Positions 35,156-43,620 of a DNA stretch of 64,000 bases are shown here, one piece after another. The stretch is taken from NCBI GenBank assembly GCA_913030835.1, contig CAJWDP010000002.1:62001-126000 (forward strand), in the 5' to 3' direction. The notes beneath the pieces are model-generated. The model searched no databases. It was given only the letters and a program-made list of their open reading frames with translations, and was not told where the DNA came from. Numbering within the stretch: position 1 is the stretch's first letter; each line of letters opens with the position of its first letter. Source of the DNA: an uncultured Flavobacteriales bacterium (GTDB lineage Bacteria > Bacteroidota > Bacteroidia > Flavobacteriales_D > Parvicellaceae). A program made the position numbers and the translations under genes.

Positions 35156-36232
35156 CTAGCTAGGCTTTTTCCGATGGTATTCTCTATTCCACTTTTGATA
35201 TTCTCTGGCATACACCAGGTGCTGTTGGTAGGATTTTGAAAAATTATGATAGCCACCTGTCTCCGGTTTTGCGCACATAAAAAGATAATCGTTCTCCGCC
35301 GGATTTAACACGCTTAAAATGGCTGATTTTTCAGGAAGATTTATGGGACCCGGTGGAAGGCCGGCATGTTTGTATGTGTTGTAGGGAGAATCAATTTCCT
35401 TATGGATATCTTTCACCCAGGTTATAGAAAAATCACCATGCGCGAAAACTAAGGTAGGATCACTTTCCAAGCGCATACCTATTTTGATTCTGTTCAAGTA
35501 CAATCTTGCAATATCAGGTTGTTCGTCCAGTTTTCGATTTTGTTCCGCCTGCACAATGGAAGCTAATATAGACACTTGACTCTGCGTTAAACCCAATCGA
35601 CTCGCTTTTGCCCGATTGGAATCCGTCCAGAATTTCTTGTATTCATTAGCCATGCGCTCAACCAGTTCTTCAGCCGTAGTTTTGTACTTGACCCGGTAGG
35701 TGTCCGGCAAAAACATAGTCATTATCGTCTCCCCCGTAAAACCAAATTTATTGCAATAGTCTTCACTGGATAAAAGAGCCTGCAGTTCCTCTTTAGATGC
35801 AATGACATGAGCACTCAGTTTTTCGGCAAGCTCCTCTTTGAGACGAACATTATTGACCGTAATTTCAACCTCTCCCTTATTTCGGGCCAAAAACAACTGG
35901 TTGATCAGTGTTTTGTTGTTCCAGTCTTTTTGAATCAATTGTATACCAGGTAGCATGATTTCCTTATTCAATTCTTTGTGTTCTATCACCCGATTAAAAC
36001 TACCCGCATCCAAGATCCAACCTGACTCTTCCAAATAATCTCCCAAATTCTGAAACAGTATTTCTTTTTCGATAAAAATCTTTAATTGTTCAGACTCTGA
36101 TCGCACATTCATTTTTTGACCGGCTCTATACAGAGTATAGTAAGGATAACTTACATAAATAAATCCCATCAGGATAAGTAAGAAGGTTATCCTAACCGTT
36201 ATTTTCCCTCCTCTACTCTTTTTCTTTGCCAT
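35156..36232 (-). CDS. mltG: Endolytic murein transglycosylase MltG (YceG-like)
   Basis: This 358-aa inner-membrane protein has one N-terminal helix (residues 11-30) and a periplasmic YceG-like domain. The enzyme cleaves nascent glycan strands and sets their length. A LysM-like segment occurs at about 85-150. The catalytic region is QVSILASIVQAEQ with catalytic Glu230, and downstream NTYKHAGLPPGPINLP and SVLNPAENDYLFMCA are family hallmarks. It is the last gene of the overlapping cell-wall operon starting at 38745, separated from the GNAT gene by 7 bases. Confidence 0.95.
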   Translation of the reverse strand: MAKKKSRGGKITVRITFLLILMGFIYVSYPYYTLYRAGQKMNVRSESEQLKIFIEKEILFQNLGDYLEESGWILDAGSFNRVIEHKELNKEIMLPGIQLIQKDWNNKTLINQLFLARNKGEVEITVNNVRLKEELAEKLSAHVIASKEELQALLSSEDYCNKFGFTGETIMTMFLPDTYRVKYKTTAEELVERMANEYKKFWTDSNRAKASRLGLTQSQVSILASIVQAEQNRKLDEQPDIARLYLNRIKIGMRLESDPTLVFAHGDFSITWVKDIHKEIDSPYNTYKHAGLPPGPINLPEKSAILSVLNPAENDYLFMCAKPETGGYHNFSKSYQQHLVYAREYQKWNREYHRKKPS

Positions 36233-36239
36233 GCTACTA

Positions 36240-36770
36240 TTATTGGTCGCGCTCCAATATCAATTGAAAAAATCCAGCCGATTGAAAACCCTCCGCGACT
36301 CTGATCCAATCTTTTTTAATTCCTGTTTTTAAAAATCCCGCACTTTCAAAAAGTTGGACACTAATCGAATTGTCCAATATAATGGTGCAAAAAATTTGTC
36401 TAAGAAAAAGAACTTCTTTGCAATAATTAACAATTAATCCAAGTGCAAGCGCTCCGAATCCTCTGTTACGATAATTCCCATCAATCATAATTCCAACTCC
36501 TGCCCTGGAATTTACGGGGTCATATTCAAATAATTCAATCGTCCCGACACTAGTCCCTTTCCAATCTATTATGAATCTGATTTGACCGTGAACATGAATA
36601 TCTTGTGAGCTGAGTATGTATTGTGTAATTAGTTCTTTCGAATAGGGAGCACGTGTTTGACTAATTTTCCAAACTTCGACGTCATTTTCCCACCTTAAAA
36701 GATCGTCAATATCCAGAGGCTCCAATGGCCTCAGCACTATTTCGCCATCCTTAAACATGAAGCGTTTCAT
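36240..36770 (-). CDS. GNAT family N-acetyltransferase
   Basis: This 176-aa acetyltransferase of the RimJ/RimL-like branch has GEIVLRPLEPLDIDDLLRWEND at the N-terminus. The central strand RAGVGIMIDGNYRNRGFGALAL holds the acetyl-CoA pyrophosphate loop RNRGFG; the C-terminal part is NSISVQLFESAGFLKTG. The start is placed at the ATG at 36770 (MKRFMFKDGE), overlapping the upstream gene by 20 bases; the ATG at 36758 is an alternative. A longer frame to 36839 would run deep into the neighbour and has no family counterpart. Context suggests a cell-wall or cofactor substrate, unproven. Confidence 0.85.
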   Translation of the reverse strand: MKRFMFKDGEIVLRPLEPLDIDDLLRWENDVEVWKISQTRAPYSKELITQYILSSQDIHVHGQIRFIIDWKGTSVGTIELFEYDPVNSRAGVGIMIDGNYRNRGFGALALGLIVNYCKEVLFLRQIFCTIILDNSISVQLFESAGFLKTGIKKDWIRVAEGFQSAGFFQLILERDQ

Positions 36771-37287
36771 GCTGAAGTTCCTGAATCCTGCTATATATTT
36801 CTGACATGGTATATGTGAGTAGCTCAAAGCTAAATTCATTCGATTCGGAAGTCAAATTGATCTGCCTTACCTCATCAATTAGGTTCGATTCATAGAGTTT
36901 AGGTATAAGATCGAAAACAAACTGAATTCCTTCAGGAGAAATATGATGGTATTCATTGAAGTAATCTTTTATCGGACTGAGACAGGTATATTGATTGGGT
37001 TTCGCTACCTCATACGATTGGTATGCAGCTGAAATGAATTCTTGACTGGGAGCTGAATCGATCTTAATTACTATAGTTTCAATTTTTTTACTCCGTATCA
37101 ACCTCCATATCGGATCGAAATCAATTCCGATTTGACACTCTGAGGCTGTTAAACTATAATACTTCTGTTTATATACAATTCCCAGATGTGGTGGGACACG
37201 ATTTACATGAAACAGAATTAGGTGAAAACCCGACATCAGATCGGCTTTTCTACAAGGGACAATATCCTTCAGAACTACCTTACTCAT
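36751..37287 (-). CDS. Unknown protein in the dapF-mltG operon
   Basis: This 178-aa protein from ATG 37287 (MSKVVLKDIV) overlaps the dapF stop by 8 bases; an ATG at 37302 is also possible. No signal peptide is seen. Visible features are an N-terminal beta-rich part (FHLILFHVNRVPPHLGIVY), a central IETIVIKID strand, and a C-terminal helix (SFELLTYTMSEIYSRI). I do not recognise the family. The HLGI strand after a hydrophobic stretch vaguely recalls permuted papain-like folds, but no catalytic triad can be shown. Overlapping coding on both sides argues it is real and expressed with dapF and mltG. Confidence 0.7.
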   Translation of the reverse strand: MSKVVLKDIVPCRKADLMSGFHLILFHVNRVPPHLGIVYKQKYYSLTASECQIGIDFDPIWRLIRSKKIETIVIKIDSAPSQEFISAAYQSYEVAKPNQYTCLSPIKDYFNEYHHISPEGIQFVFDLIPKLYESNLIDEVRQINLTSESNEFSFELLTYTMSEIYSRIQELQHETLHV

Positions 37288-38053
37288 TAATGACACCTTC
37301 AAATACTTTTACACCTGGTCCAATCAGGAAAATGTTCGTAAAACTATTCTCACCAACTTTATCGTACGAAACCTCCAAAGTTCCTCCCAGCGTCTGGATC
37401 AGCGCTTCATAATTTCCAAACTCGTCTCCAGCCGCACTGAGAGCCACAGCCGTAACACCCGTGCCACAGCTCAGCGTTTCATCTTCAACACCTCGTTCAT
37501 AGGTTCGAACAATCAGACGATCTTCACCTACACCAACAAAATTGACATTTGTACCCTCTGACGCATATTTTGCACTATACCGGATAAGCTTAGCTTCTTT
37601 CACTACATCCATTTTATCAACTTCATTGACATATTTAATGTAATGCGGAGACCCGGTGTGAATGAAAAAATAATCTTCGCTTTCTTCAATTTCATGAACA
37701 TCTGCCATCTTTAGATGCACCCTGCCTTCTGAATCAATTTTTGCTTCGTGCATTCCGTCAATAGCCATGAACTGAGCGTTATCTTGAACTATTCCTAGAG
37801 ACCGAGCAAAGAGCACTGCGCACCTACTTCCATTACCGCAGAAACTCTGAGAACCATCCGAATTGTAGTAAACCATTTCAAAATCAGCACTAGAATGATT
37901 TTCTATTAAGATAACTCCATCGGCTCCTATGCCAAATCTTCTGTCACACCAGAATCGAACGCGAGACAATACATCTTCAGCGATTTGACTACTGCGATTA
38001 TCAATCATAATAAAATCATTTCCGGTTCCTTGATATTTTTCAAATCTGATCAT
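37280..38053 (-). CDS. dapF: Diaminopimelate epimerase DapF
   Basis: This 257-aa cytosolic enzyme converts LL- to meso-diaminopimelate for lysine and peptidoglycan synthesis without a cofactor. Both catalytic cysteines are present: Cys72 in SFCGNGSRC and Cys196 in TLSCGTGV. The N-terminal FEKYQGTGNDFIMID and RRFGIGADGVI blocks are canonical. The start is the ATG at 38053, giving a 4-base ATGA overlap with the upstream gene stop; a frame five codons longer is less likely. Meso-DAP production is consistent with mpl nearby. Confidence 0.96.
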   Translation of the reverse strand: MIRFEKYQGTGNDFIMIDNRSSQIAEDVLSRVRFWCDRRFGIGADGVILIENHSSADFEMVYYNSDGSQSFCGNGSRCAVLFARSLGIVQDNAQFMAIDGMHEAKIDSEGRVHLKMADVHEIEESEDYFFIHTGSPHYIKYVNEVDKMDVVKEAKLIRYSAKYASEGTNVNFVGVGEDRLIVRTYERGVEDETLSCGTGVTAVALSAAGDEFGNYEALIQTLGGTLEVSYDKVGENSFTNIFLIGPGVKVFEGVINE

Positions 38054-38745
38054 TCGGCTACTACGCAAAGTTCTTTAAAATTAGATGTGGGTTCAAATAA
38101 ATAGCTTGTTCGGTTGGTCTCAATCAAAATGGTATCCCCCTGAGAATAGGCATGCAAAATAAGTTCATTCAATAAACCATAGACGATCAAGGTTGATTTG
38201 GACATTTTATAACCGCGGTAATTCAATGGTGATTTCCATAATTCCACTTTGAGGTATTCCGATGGTTTGCTCTCCTCAATATTCAATTTGTATTTCAGTG
38301 AATCCATCAACACATCTGTTGTGTCTATCTTTTCCTCGTCCATTGCATGTTCTATCTTAATCAATTCTGATGAAAGCAATAAATCTCGCTCAACCAAAAT
38401 GTCCTCTCCTGAAATCAAAAGAGAATCAAAACCAAAATCGTTAGAATCCTGTTTTACAGCAATGGAAACTTCCTCCGACGCATTCAAACTGTCGATCCTA
38501 TTCTTTAATGAAATCAATGAATCTTCAAGTCTGTCAATCTTTTTATCCAACTTCTTATCAGCAACTATATACTGATCATCTTTCGTGTTAATTGCCATCT
38601 CCTCGACGTCCTGGTCTGCCTCAACGATTTGCACGACTTTTGTAGGTATCCGAACTTTCACCTTCTCATAACCCAATAGAAGTAATACGAGTATTCCAAG
38701 CCCAAAACCTGCGAATAATACTATCACATACTTTAAGACCTTCAA
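38050..38745 (-). CDS. Single-pass membrane coiled-coil protein upstream of dapF, function unknown
   Basis: This 231-aa protein has one N-terminal transmembrane helix (residues 5-26, VIVLFAGFGLGILVLLLLGY). A coiled-coil-like acidic stretch follows (about 60-95, KKLDKKIDRLEDSLISLKNRI). The small C-terminal domain (about 165-231) contains VELWKSPLNYRGYKMSKSTLIVYGL. I recognise no family. It is the first gene of the overlapping operon with dapF, an unknown protein, a GNAT enzyme and mltG, so a cell-wall role is an inference. A TAAATTTG -7 box lies 66 bases before the ATG. Confidence 0.72.
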   Translation of the reverse strand: MKVLKYVIVLFAGFGLGILVLLLLGYEKVKVRIPTKVVQIVEADQDVEEMAINTKDDQYIVADKKLDKKIDRLEDSLISLKNRIDSLNASEEVSIAVKQDSNDFGFDSLLISGEDILVERDLLLSSELIKIEHAMDEEKIDTTDVLMDSLKYKLNIEESKPSEYLKVELWKSPLNYRGYKMSKSTLIVYGLLNELILHAYSQGDTILIETNRTSYLFEPTSNFKELCVVAE

Positions 38746-38811
38746 ATCTTAACAAGTTTTAACAGTGAATCAACGAAACAACTCGTTCATTCAAGCGTTA
38801 TTCGTATAGAC

Positions 38812-38842
38812 CAAATTTAACCAACTTAGCTGTAGTAGTAAA
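38812..38842 (-). promoter_or_regulatory. Likely promoter of the dapF-mltG operon
   Basis: On the minus strand TTTA (38842-38839), 19 bases, TAAATTTG (38819-38812). The -7 box is a full match and the -33 box has one mismatch. The first gene starts 66 bases downstream. It lies between divergent genes. Confidence 0.45.
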
Positions 38843-38885
38843 AAGTAACTATCTTTTTTTTCATCAAACATTTAAACAACATAAA

Positions 38886-40349
38886 ATGAAGGGTTTAGTA
38901 AAAATATTTTTCGGTGGTTTACTAGGGGGCTGTATCGCCCTCATATCATTTGCGATAATTAGTGAAAATGATCATTCAACAAATACCAAAACTGTTGACA
39001 CACACTCATTTATTGCCCAACCAGCAAATTTTGTTGCTCCCGCAGCTGCATCAGTTTCGGAAATTACCACAGACTTCACATACGCTGCAGAAAACACCGT
39101 TAATACCGTTGTGCATGTAACGAATGAATTTACCAACAGCTACAATCGTGACCCATTTTATGAATTCTTCTATGGCCCAGGTAACGGAATGCGTAAACAA
39201 GAAGCTACTGGTTCCGGAGTGATTATATCTGAAGATGGCTATATCGTAACCAACAACCACGTGATTGATGACGCAGATAATATTGAGATCACACTAAACA
39301 ATGCCAAGAGCTATAAGGCCGAACTAGTAGGCAGTGATCCAAGTACGGATATCGCTTTATTGAAAATTGAAGAAACCAGTCTTCCATTCATAACATTTGG
39401 CAATTCAGATGATGTAAAAATTGGTGAATGGGTTTTGGCAGTCGGAAATCCATTCAATCTGAATTCCACGGTTACAGCCGGAATTGTAAGCGCCAAGGCA
39501 AGAGACATTGATTTATTAAAATACGACGAAAATAATGAAGTTTTTCCTCTGGAATCATTCATTCAAACCGATGCTGCAGTCAATCCCGGAAATAGTGGTG
39601 GAGCTCTTGTTAACACGAGAGGCGAGCTGATCGGAATAAATACAGCTATTGCATCGAAAACAGGTTCATACTCAGGTTATTCATTTGCGGTTCCTGCAGA
39701 CATTGTTAAAAAAGTTGCAGATGATCTCTTAGAATTCGGCATGGTACAACGAGCATTTATAGGAGTCGCTCTCACCAATATCAACCAAGAAATTGCTGAC
39801 GAACTGGAATTATCGAATACAGACGGTGTTTTGGTTACTGGGCTCATAGATGGCGGTGCAGCATCTGATGCAGGAATTAAAGAAGGAGACGTAATTACAA
39901 AAATAGGAGCACTTTCTATCAATTCGGTACCTGCTCTTCAGGAGCAAGTCGGGAAATTTAGGCCCGGAGACAAAATTTCACTAACGGTTAAAAGAGATCG
40001 ATCAGAGAAGCTCATTAATTTGATCTTAAGAAATAAAGAAGGTCAGACGAAAATGATCGATAAAGAAGAGAAAAACAGATACTCAGCTTTAGGGGCCACA
40101 TTTAAAAAAATCACATCGGAAGACATCAATCTATTCAAGATAAAAAATGGAGTGAAGGTCGCCTCTATTGGACCTGGAAAATTGAGGAGTGCAGGAATAA
40201 AAGAAGGTATTATCATTCTTAAAGTCGATCAAAAGCCTGTATCATCTCCCGAAGAATTAGTAAGGCTGCTCAATACCAAAAAGGGCGGAATATTAATTGA
40301 AGGAATTACTGCTAATGGTGGGAAGGCTTATTACGGTTTTGGTCTTTAA
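38886..40349 (+). CDS. Do-like HtrA/DegP serine protease
   Basis: This 487-aa periplasmic protease/chaperone has an N-terminal membrane segment (residues 5-26) acting as a signal or anchor. A trypsin-like domain follows with catalytic His125 (VTNNHVID), Asp155 (STDIALLKI) and Ser237 (VNPGNSGGAL). PDZ1 spans about 285-380 (GVALTNINQEIADEL, GVLVTGLIDGGAASDAGI) and PDZ2 about 395-485 (GVKVASIGPGKLRSAGIKEG). Members degrade misfolded envelope proteins under stress. No sigma-E-type element was recognised upstream. Confidence 0.95.
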   Translation: MKGLVKIFFGGLLGGCIALISFAIISENDHSTNTKTVDTHSFIAQPANFVAPAAASVSEITTDFTYAAENTVNTVVHVTNEFTNSYNRDPFYEFFYGPGNGMRKQEATGSGVIISEDGYIVTNNHVIDDADNIEITLNNAKSYKAELVGSDPSTDIALLKIEETSLPFITFGNSDDVKIGEWVLAVGNPFNLNSTVTAGIVSAKARDIDLLKYDENNEVFPLESFIQTDAAVNPGNSGGALVNTRGELIGINTAIASKTGSYSGYSFAVPADIVKKVADDLLEFGMVQRAFIGVALTNINQEIADELELSNTDGVLVTGLIDGGAASDAGIKEGDVITKIGALSINSVPALQEQVGKFRPGDKISLTVKRDRSEKLINLILRNKEGQTKMIDKEEKNRYSALGATFKKITSEDINLFKIKNGVKVASIGPGKLRSAGIKEGIIILKVDQKPVSSPEELVRLLNTKKGGILIEGITANGGKAYYGFGL

Positions 40350-40384
40350 TTGAATAGAATTTAGAGCAGATTGTGGAGCTCGTT

Positions 40385-40407
40385 GAATCCATGCCAAATA
40401 TGGATTC
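40385..40407. other. 8-bp inverted repeat between htrA-like gene and rpoD
   Basis: GAATCCAT and ATGGATTC surround a GCCAAAT loop, 35 bases after the protease stop and 54 bases before the rpoD promoter. There is no T run, so it is either a weak terminator hairpin or a protein-binding palindrome. Confidence 0.4.
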
Positions 40408-40460
40408 GTGGAAAATTAAATTGGATGTTAATAAATCACAATTTTCTTTGCTCCAAAAGA

Positions 40461-40492
40461 TTTGACTTGCATTAGTAAATAGCATAAGTTTG
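40461..40492 (+). promoter_or_regulatory. Bacteroidota-type promoter for the primary sigma factor gene
   Basis: TTTG at 40461-40464 and TAAGTTTG at 40485-40492 are 20 bases apart. Both boxes match the consensus; the spacer is one base longer than the optimum. The leader is about 43 nt to the ATG at 40542. Confidence 0.65.
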
Positions 40493-40541
40493 CGGCCTGC
40501 GAATTGGAACAAATCGGCACACCTGAAAATCGAATTATAGT

Positions 40542-41405
40542 ATGAGACAACTTAAGATCACGAAGTCAATAACAAATCGTGAAAGTGCTTCTTTGGATAA
40601 ATACCTCCAAGAAATTGGAAGAGAAGAATTGATCACAGCGGAAGAAGAAGTGCAACTGGCCAAAAGAATAAAAGAAGGCGATCAGGTGGCACTGGAAAAA
40701 ATGACGAAAGCCAACCTTCGTTTCGTTGTTTCCGTGGCAAAGCAATATCAAAATCAAGGGCTAACCTTGCCCGACTTAATCAATGAAGGCAATCTTGGGC
40801 TCATCAAAGCTGCACAACGGTTTGATGAAACAAGAGGGTTTAAGTTTATCTCATATGCGGTTTGGTGGATTAGACAATCGATTCTACAGGCTTTGGCTGA
40901 GCAATCGCGTATTGTTCGATTGCCCTTAAACCAGGTGGGATCCCTGAATAAAATCAATAAGGCTTTTGCCAAATTGGAACAGGAATACGAAAGACCTCCT
41001 TCGGCTTCAGAAATGGCGAAAGCATTGGATCTGCCCGAAGACAAAGTAGCGGACACCATAAAAGTATCTGGAAGGCATATTTCAGTCGATGCCCCATTTG
41101 TTGATGGTGAGAATAATTCTCTGCTGGATGTTTTGGTGAATTCTGATTCGCCAAAAGCAGACGTTGATTTAATGCGCGAATCCCTTCAACGTGAAATTGA
41201 GCGCTCGTTGAGCACTTTGACTGAAAGGGAAAGAGACGTGATTCGATTATTCTTTGGAATTGGCATGCAGCACGGCCTTACATTGGAGGAAATAGGTGCT
41301 AAATTTGATCTTACAAGAGAAAGAGTAAGACAAATTAAAGAGAAAGCCATAAGAAGGTTGCGCCACACATCAAGAAGCAAATTACTAAAGACATATTTAG
41401 GTTAG
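40542..41405 (+). CDS. rpoD: Primary RNA polymerase sigma factor (Bacteroidota RpoD type)
   Basis: This 287-aa protein has the compact sigma-70 form of Bacteroidota, which lacks the long region 1.1 of proteobacterial RpoD. Region 1.2 is [20 protein letters not shown]. Region 2 contains [23 protein letters not shown] and [16 protein letters not shown] (-33 recognition and melting). Region 3 is [16 protein letters not shown]. Region 4 is [16 protein letters not shown] with the helix-turn-helix [29 protein letters not shown]. Length and motifs fit the main housekeeping factor, which recognises the TTTG/TAnnTTTG promoters seen in this window. Confidence 0.96.
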   Translation: MRQLKITKSITNRESASLDKYLQEIGREELITAEEEVQLAKRIKEGDQVALEKMTKANLRFVVSVAKQYQNQGLTLPDLINEGNLGLIKAAQRFDETRGFKFISYAVWWIRQSILQALAEQSRIVRLPLNQVGSLNKINKAFAKLEQEYERPPSASEMAKALDLPEDKVADTIKVSGRHISVDAPFVDGENNSLLDVLVNSDSPKADVDLMRESLQREIERSLSTLTERERDVIRLFFGIGMQHGLTLEEIGAKFDLTRERVRQIKEKAIRRLRHTSRSKLLKTYLG

Positions 41406-41413
41406 ACATATTC

Positions 41414-41446
41414 AAACGTCGGCGGTTGTTTCCGACGTTTTTTAAT
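41414..41446 (+). terminator. Intrinsic terminator after rpoD
   Basis: AAACGTCGG and CCGACGTTT form a 9-bp stem with a nine-base loop, and the last arm runs into a T tract (TTTTTT). It sits 9 bases after the rpoD stop and 20 bases before the GAPDH gene. Confidence 0.85.
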
Positions 41447-41465
41447 TAAAATCACTTCACTATAA

Positions 41466-42926
41466 ATGGAAATCATGGAAGCAAAAACCGGTTACGAAGC
41501 CGAATTGCAAAACTGGGTTAGCAAAGAAAGAGCGACAGTTAGCCTTATAAATTCTGTAGGCACTTTAATGTACGATCAAGGAGTTGAACTCGTTTTCTTC
41601 AGAAATCATTTGGTTGATCTGGGCGTTAACGAAGTGTTGAACTTATTTGACTACGCCGACAATGTCGTTCAGAAGCACATTGATGCCCATACGACGGCTA
41701 AAGTGGCAAAAGTAATGCGCTCCATGGATCTTGCTCCTTCAAAACTGGACATCGGAAAACTAACAAAGCAATACCTGGAGAAGAAAGAAGAATATGCAAG
41801 CGTTGAAGATTTTCTCTCCACTACCCTCTCTGATTTTATTGGTAAAGACAAGCACAAATTTGAACCAAGAGATGTAGTTCTATACGGATTCGGAAGAATT
41901 GGTAGACTAGCAGCCAGAGAATTGATAAAACAAGCAGGGAAAGGGCAACAACTTCGGTTAAGAGCCATTGTTACCCGAAATACAAGCGACGAGCAATTAA
42001 TAAAACGAGCCGCTCTTCTACGAAATGATTCTGTTCACGGGACGTTTAACGGAACTGTCCAAGAAGATCTGGATAATAAGAGGTTGATTGTGAATGGCCA
42101 GATTATTGAAATGATCGAGGCAAAAAATCCGGAAGAAATTGATTATACGTCTTATGACATGAAAAATGTCTTGGTGATTGACAATACCGGTGTTTTCAAA
42201 GACAAAGAGGCATTGAGCAGACACCTCAAATCAAAAGGAGCAAGCAAGGTTATACTCACTGCTCCGGGCGGAGAAATCCCAAATATTGTCTACGGCATCA
42301 ACCATAGAGATATTGACGTTGAAGGAACCGACATCTATTCCGCTGCTTCGTGCACAACCAATGCGATATCTCCAGTATTAAAAGTCATTGAAGAACAATT
42401 GGGGGTTGTAAAAGGACACATAGAAACGGTTCATGCCTACACAAACGACCAAAACCTATTGGACAATATGCACAAAAAACCAAGAAGAGGAAGGTCAGCG
42501 GCAATCAATATGGTAATTACATCAACCGGAGCAGGAAAAGCCGTAACTAAGGTAATTCCCAGCCTTAAAGATAAACTTACGGCTAATGCAGTTAGGGTGC
42601 CAACACCAAATGGATCGTTAGCGATTATGAACCTAACTGTTGACAACGAAACAAGTGTTGATCAGGTAAACAATTTTTTGCGAACGGCTGCACTGGAAGG
42701 AGATCTTATTAATCAGATCAACTATAATATCAATGAAGAACTTGTAAGTAACGATATTATTGGAAACACTTGCTGCGCTGTATTTGACAGCAATGCAACC
42801 ATTGTATCCCCTGATAAAAAGAACATTGTGCTTTACGTGTGGTACGACAATGAGTTTGGCTACACAAAACAGGTGATACGTTTAGCTAAATATGTCGCGC
42901 AGGTTAGACGACTTATATACTATTGA
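41466..42926 (+). CDS. gap: Glyceraldehyde-3-phosphate dehydrogenase, long form
   Basis: This 486-aa enzyme converts glyceraldehyde 3-phosphate to 1,3-bisphosphoglycerate in glycolysis or the reverse in gluconeogenesis. Residues 1-130 are an N-terminal extension (EAELQNWVSKERATVSLI) absent from the usual 335-aa GAPDH but typical of Bacteroidota long forms. The Rossmann part starts YGFGRIGRLAARELI. Catalytic Cys296 is in SAASCTTNAISP, and GRSAAINMVITSTGAGKAV and WYDNEFGY follow. The start ATG lies 20 bases after the rpoD terminator stem; a second ATG three codons on is possible. No clear promoter fits the short gap. Confidence 0.95.
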   Translation: MEIMEAKTGYEAELQNWVSKERATVSLINSVGTLMYDQGVELVFFRNHLVDLGVNEVLNLFDYADNVVQKHIDAHTTAKVAKVMRSMDLAPSKLDIGKLTKQYLEKKEEYASVEDFLSTTLSDFIGKDKHKFEPRDVVLYGFGRIGRLAARELIKQAGKGQQLRLRAIVTRNTSDEQLIKRAALLRNDSVHGTFNGTVQEDLDNKRLIVNGQIIEMIEAKNPEEIDYTSYDMKNVLVIDNTGVFKDKEALSRHLKSKGASKVILTAPGGEIPNIVYGINHRDIDVEGTDIYSAASCTTNAISPVLKVIEEQLGVVKGHIETVHAYTNDQNLLDNMHKKPRRGRSAAINMVITSTGAGKAVTKVIPSLKDKLTANAVRVPTPNGSLAIMNLTVDNETSVDQVNNFLRTAALEGDLINQINYNINEELVSNDIIGNTCCAVFDSNATIVSPDKKNIVLYVWYDNEFGYTKQVIRLAKYVAQVRRLIYY

Positions 42927-42935
42927 TTTGACTTC

Positions 42936-42953
42936 TGGCTCTTCATAGAGCCA
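42936..42953. other. Hairpin after the GAPDH gene
   Basis: TGGCTCT and AGAGCCA form a perfect 7-bp stem with a TCAT loop, 9 bases after the stop. No T tract follows immediately, so termination is possible but not certain. Confidence 0.45.
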
Positions 42954-42994
42954 AGTGATTCCTATTTTACCCACGGAGCAGACCGAGTTAAATA

Positions 42995-43012
42995 CAATAG
43001 CTTTGGCTATTG
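42995..43012. other. Second hairpin, upstream of the 43043 gene
   Basis: CAATAGC and GCTATTG are perfect 7-bp arms with a TTTG loop, followed by ATTTTG on the plus strand. It lies 31 bases before the start of the unknown gene at 43043 and could be a weak terminator or operator. Confidence 0.45.
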
Positions 43013-43042
43013 ATTTTGTGGAATTAATCAAATGGTAAAATA

Positions 43043-43594
43043 ATGATTCGAACCGAAATAGTTGATGCGATTCATACCACCCAACATTTCAATCCTGTTT
43101 ATTGGGCTAAAACTTTGCAGCAACGAGCAGGTTTGAATGAAAATGGCGACATTAATGAACATCGAGCGGGAAGCTACTACCCAGATTACAATTCGACTCA
43201 ATTGGAAGCAGCTCTATTAATGGCATTTTGGGAGCCGTTTCATTCGGATCATGTACGTCCAATATTTAAAACCTTCACAACTCCATTGCCGGGCTTATTA
43301 GGCATCGTAGAGCTTCGAAACCTCTCTCCTACCACTAATGTTATGGTGCGCGATCCGAAAAAAACCGGATTTGCTCAACTTCATTACCAATCGAACAAGG
43401 AAGAGATGGCGGATGAAACCACTATAATTGTTTCAAAAAAACACACGAGCTGGAAAGTAGTCACCTTCTACCCTGGGAAACCAATTGAAGGCAAGAAAAT
43501 TCCTATTGAAGAAGTTAAATCTGAATCAATTTCGGTGAAAAATGCATTGGAAATTGGGTTCACACATGCAAAATTGGTGAAGATTGGCACCTAA
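43043..43594 (+). CDS. Unknown 183-aa soluble protein
   Basis: The protein has no signal peptide or membrane helix. The N-terminal half is rich in aromatic residues (FNPVYWAKTLQQRAG, AALLMAFWEPF). The C-terminal half has beta strands ending in a compact motif, DETTIIVSKKHTSWKVVTFYPGKP. Such a Trp-Lys-Val-x-Thr-x-x-Pro-Gly tail occurs in some BECR-fold ribonucleases of polymorphic toxins, but I cannot show a catalytic set, and no immunity gene is next to it. It lies alone after GAPDH with two hairpins upstream. Family unknown to me. Confidence 0.65.
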   Translation: MIRTEIVDAIHTTQHFNPVYWAKTLQQRAGLNENGDINEHRAGSYYPDYNSTQLEAALLMAFWEPFHSDHVRPIFKTFTTPLPGLLGIVELRNLSPTTNVMVRDPKKTGFAQLHYQSNKEEMADETTIIVSKKHTSWKVVTFYPGKPIEGKKIPIEEVKSESISVKNALEIGFTHAKLVKIGT

Positions 43595-43620
43595 AATCAG
43601 TAAATTGCGTATCAGTACTG

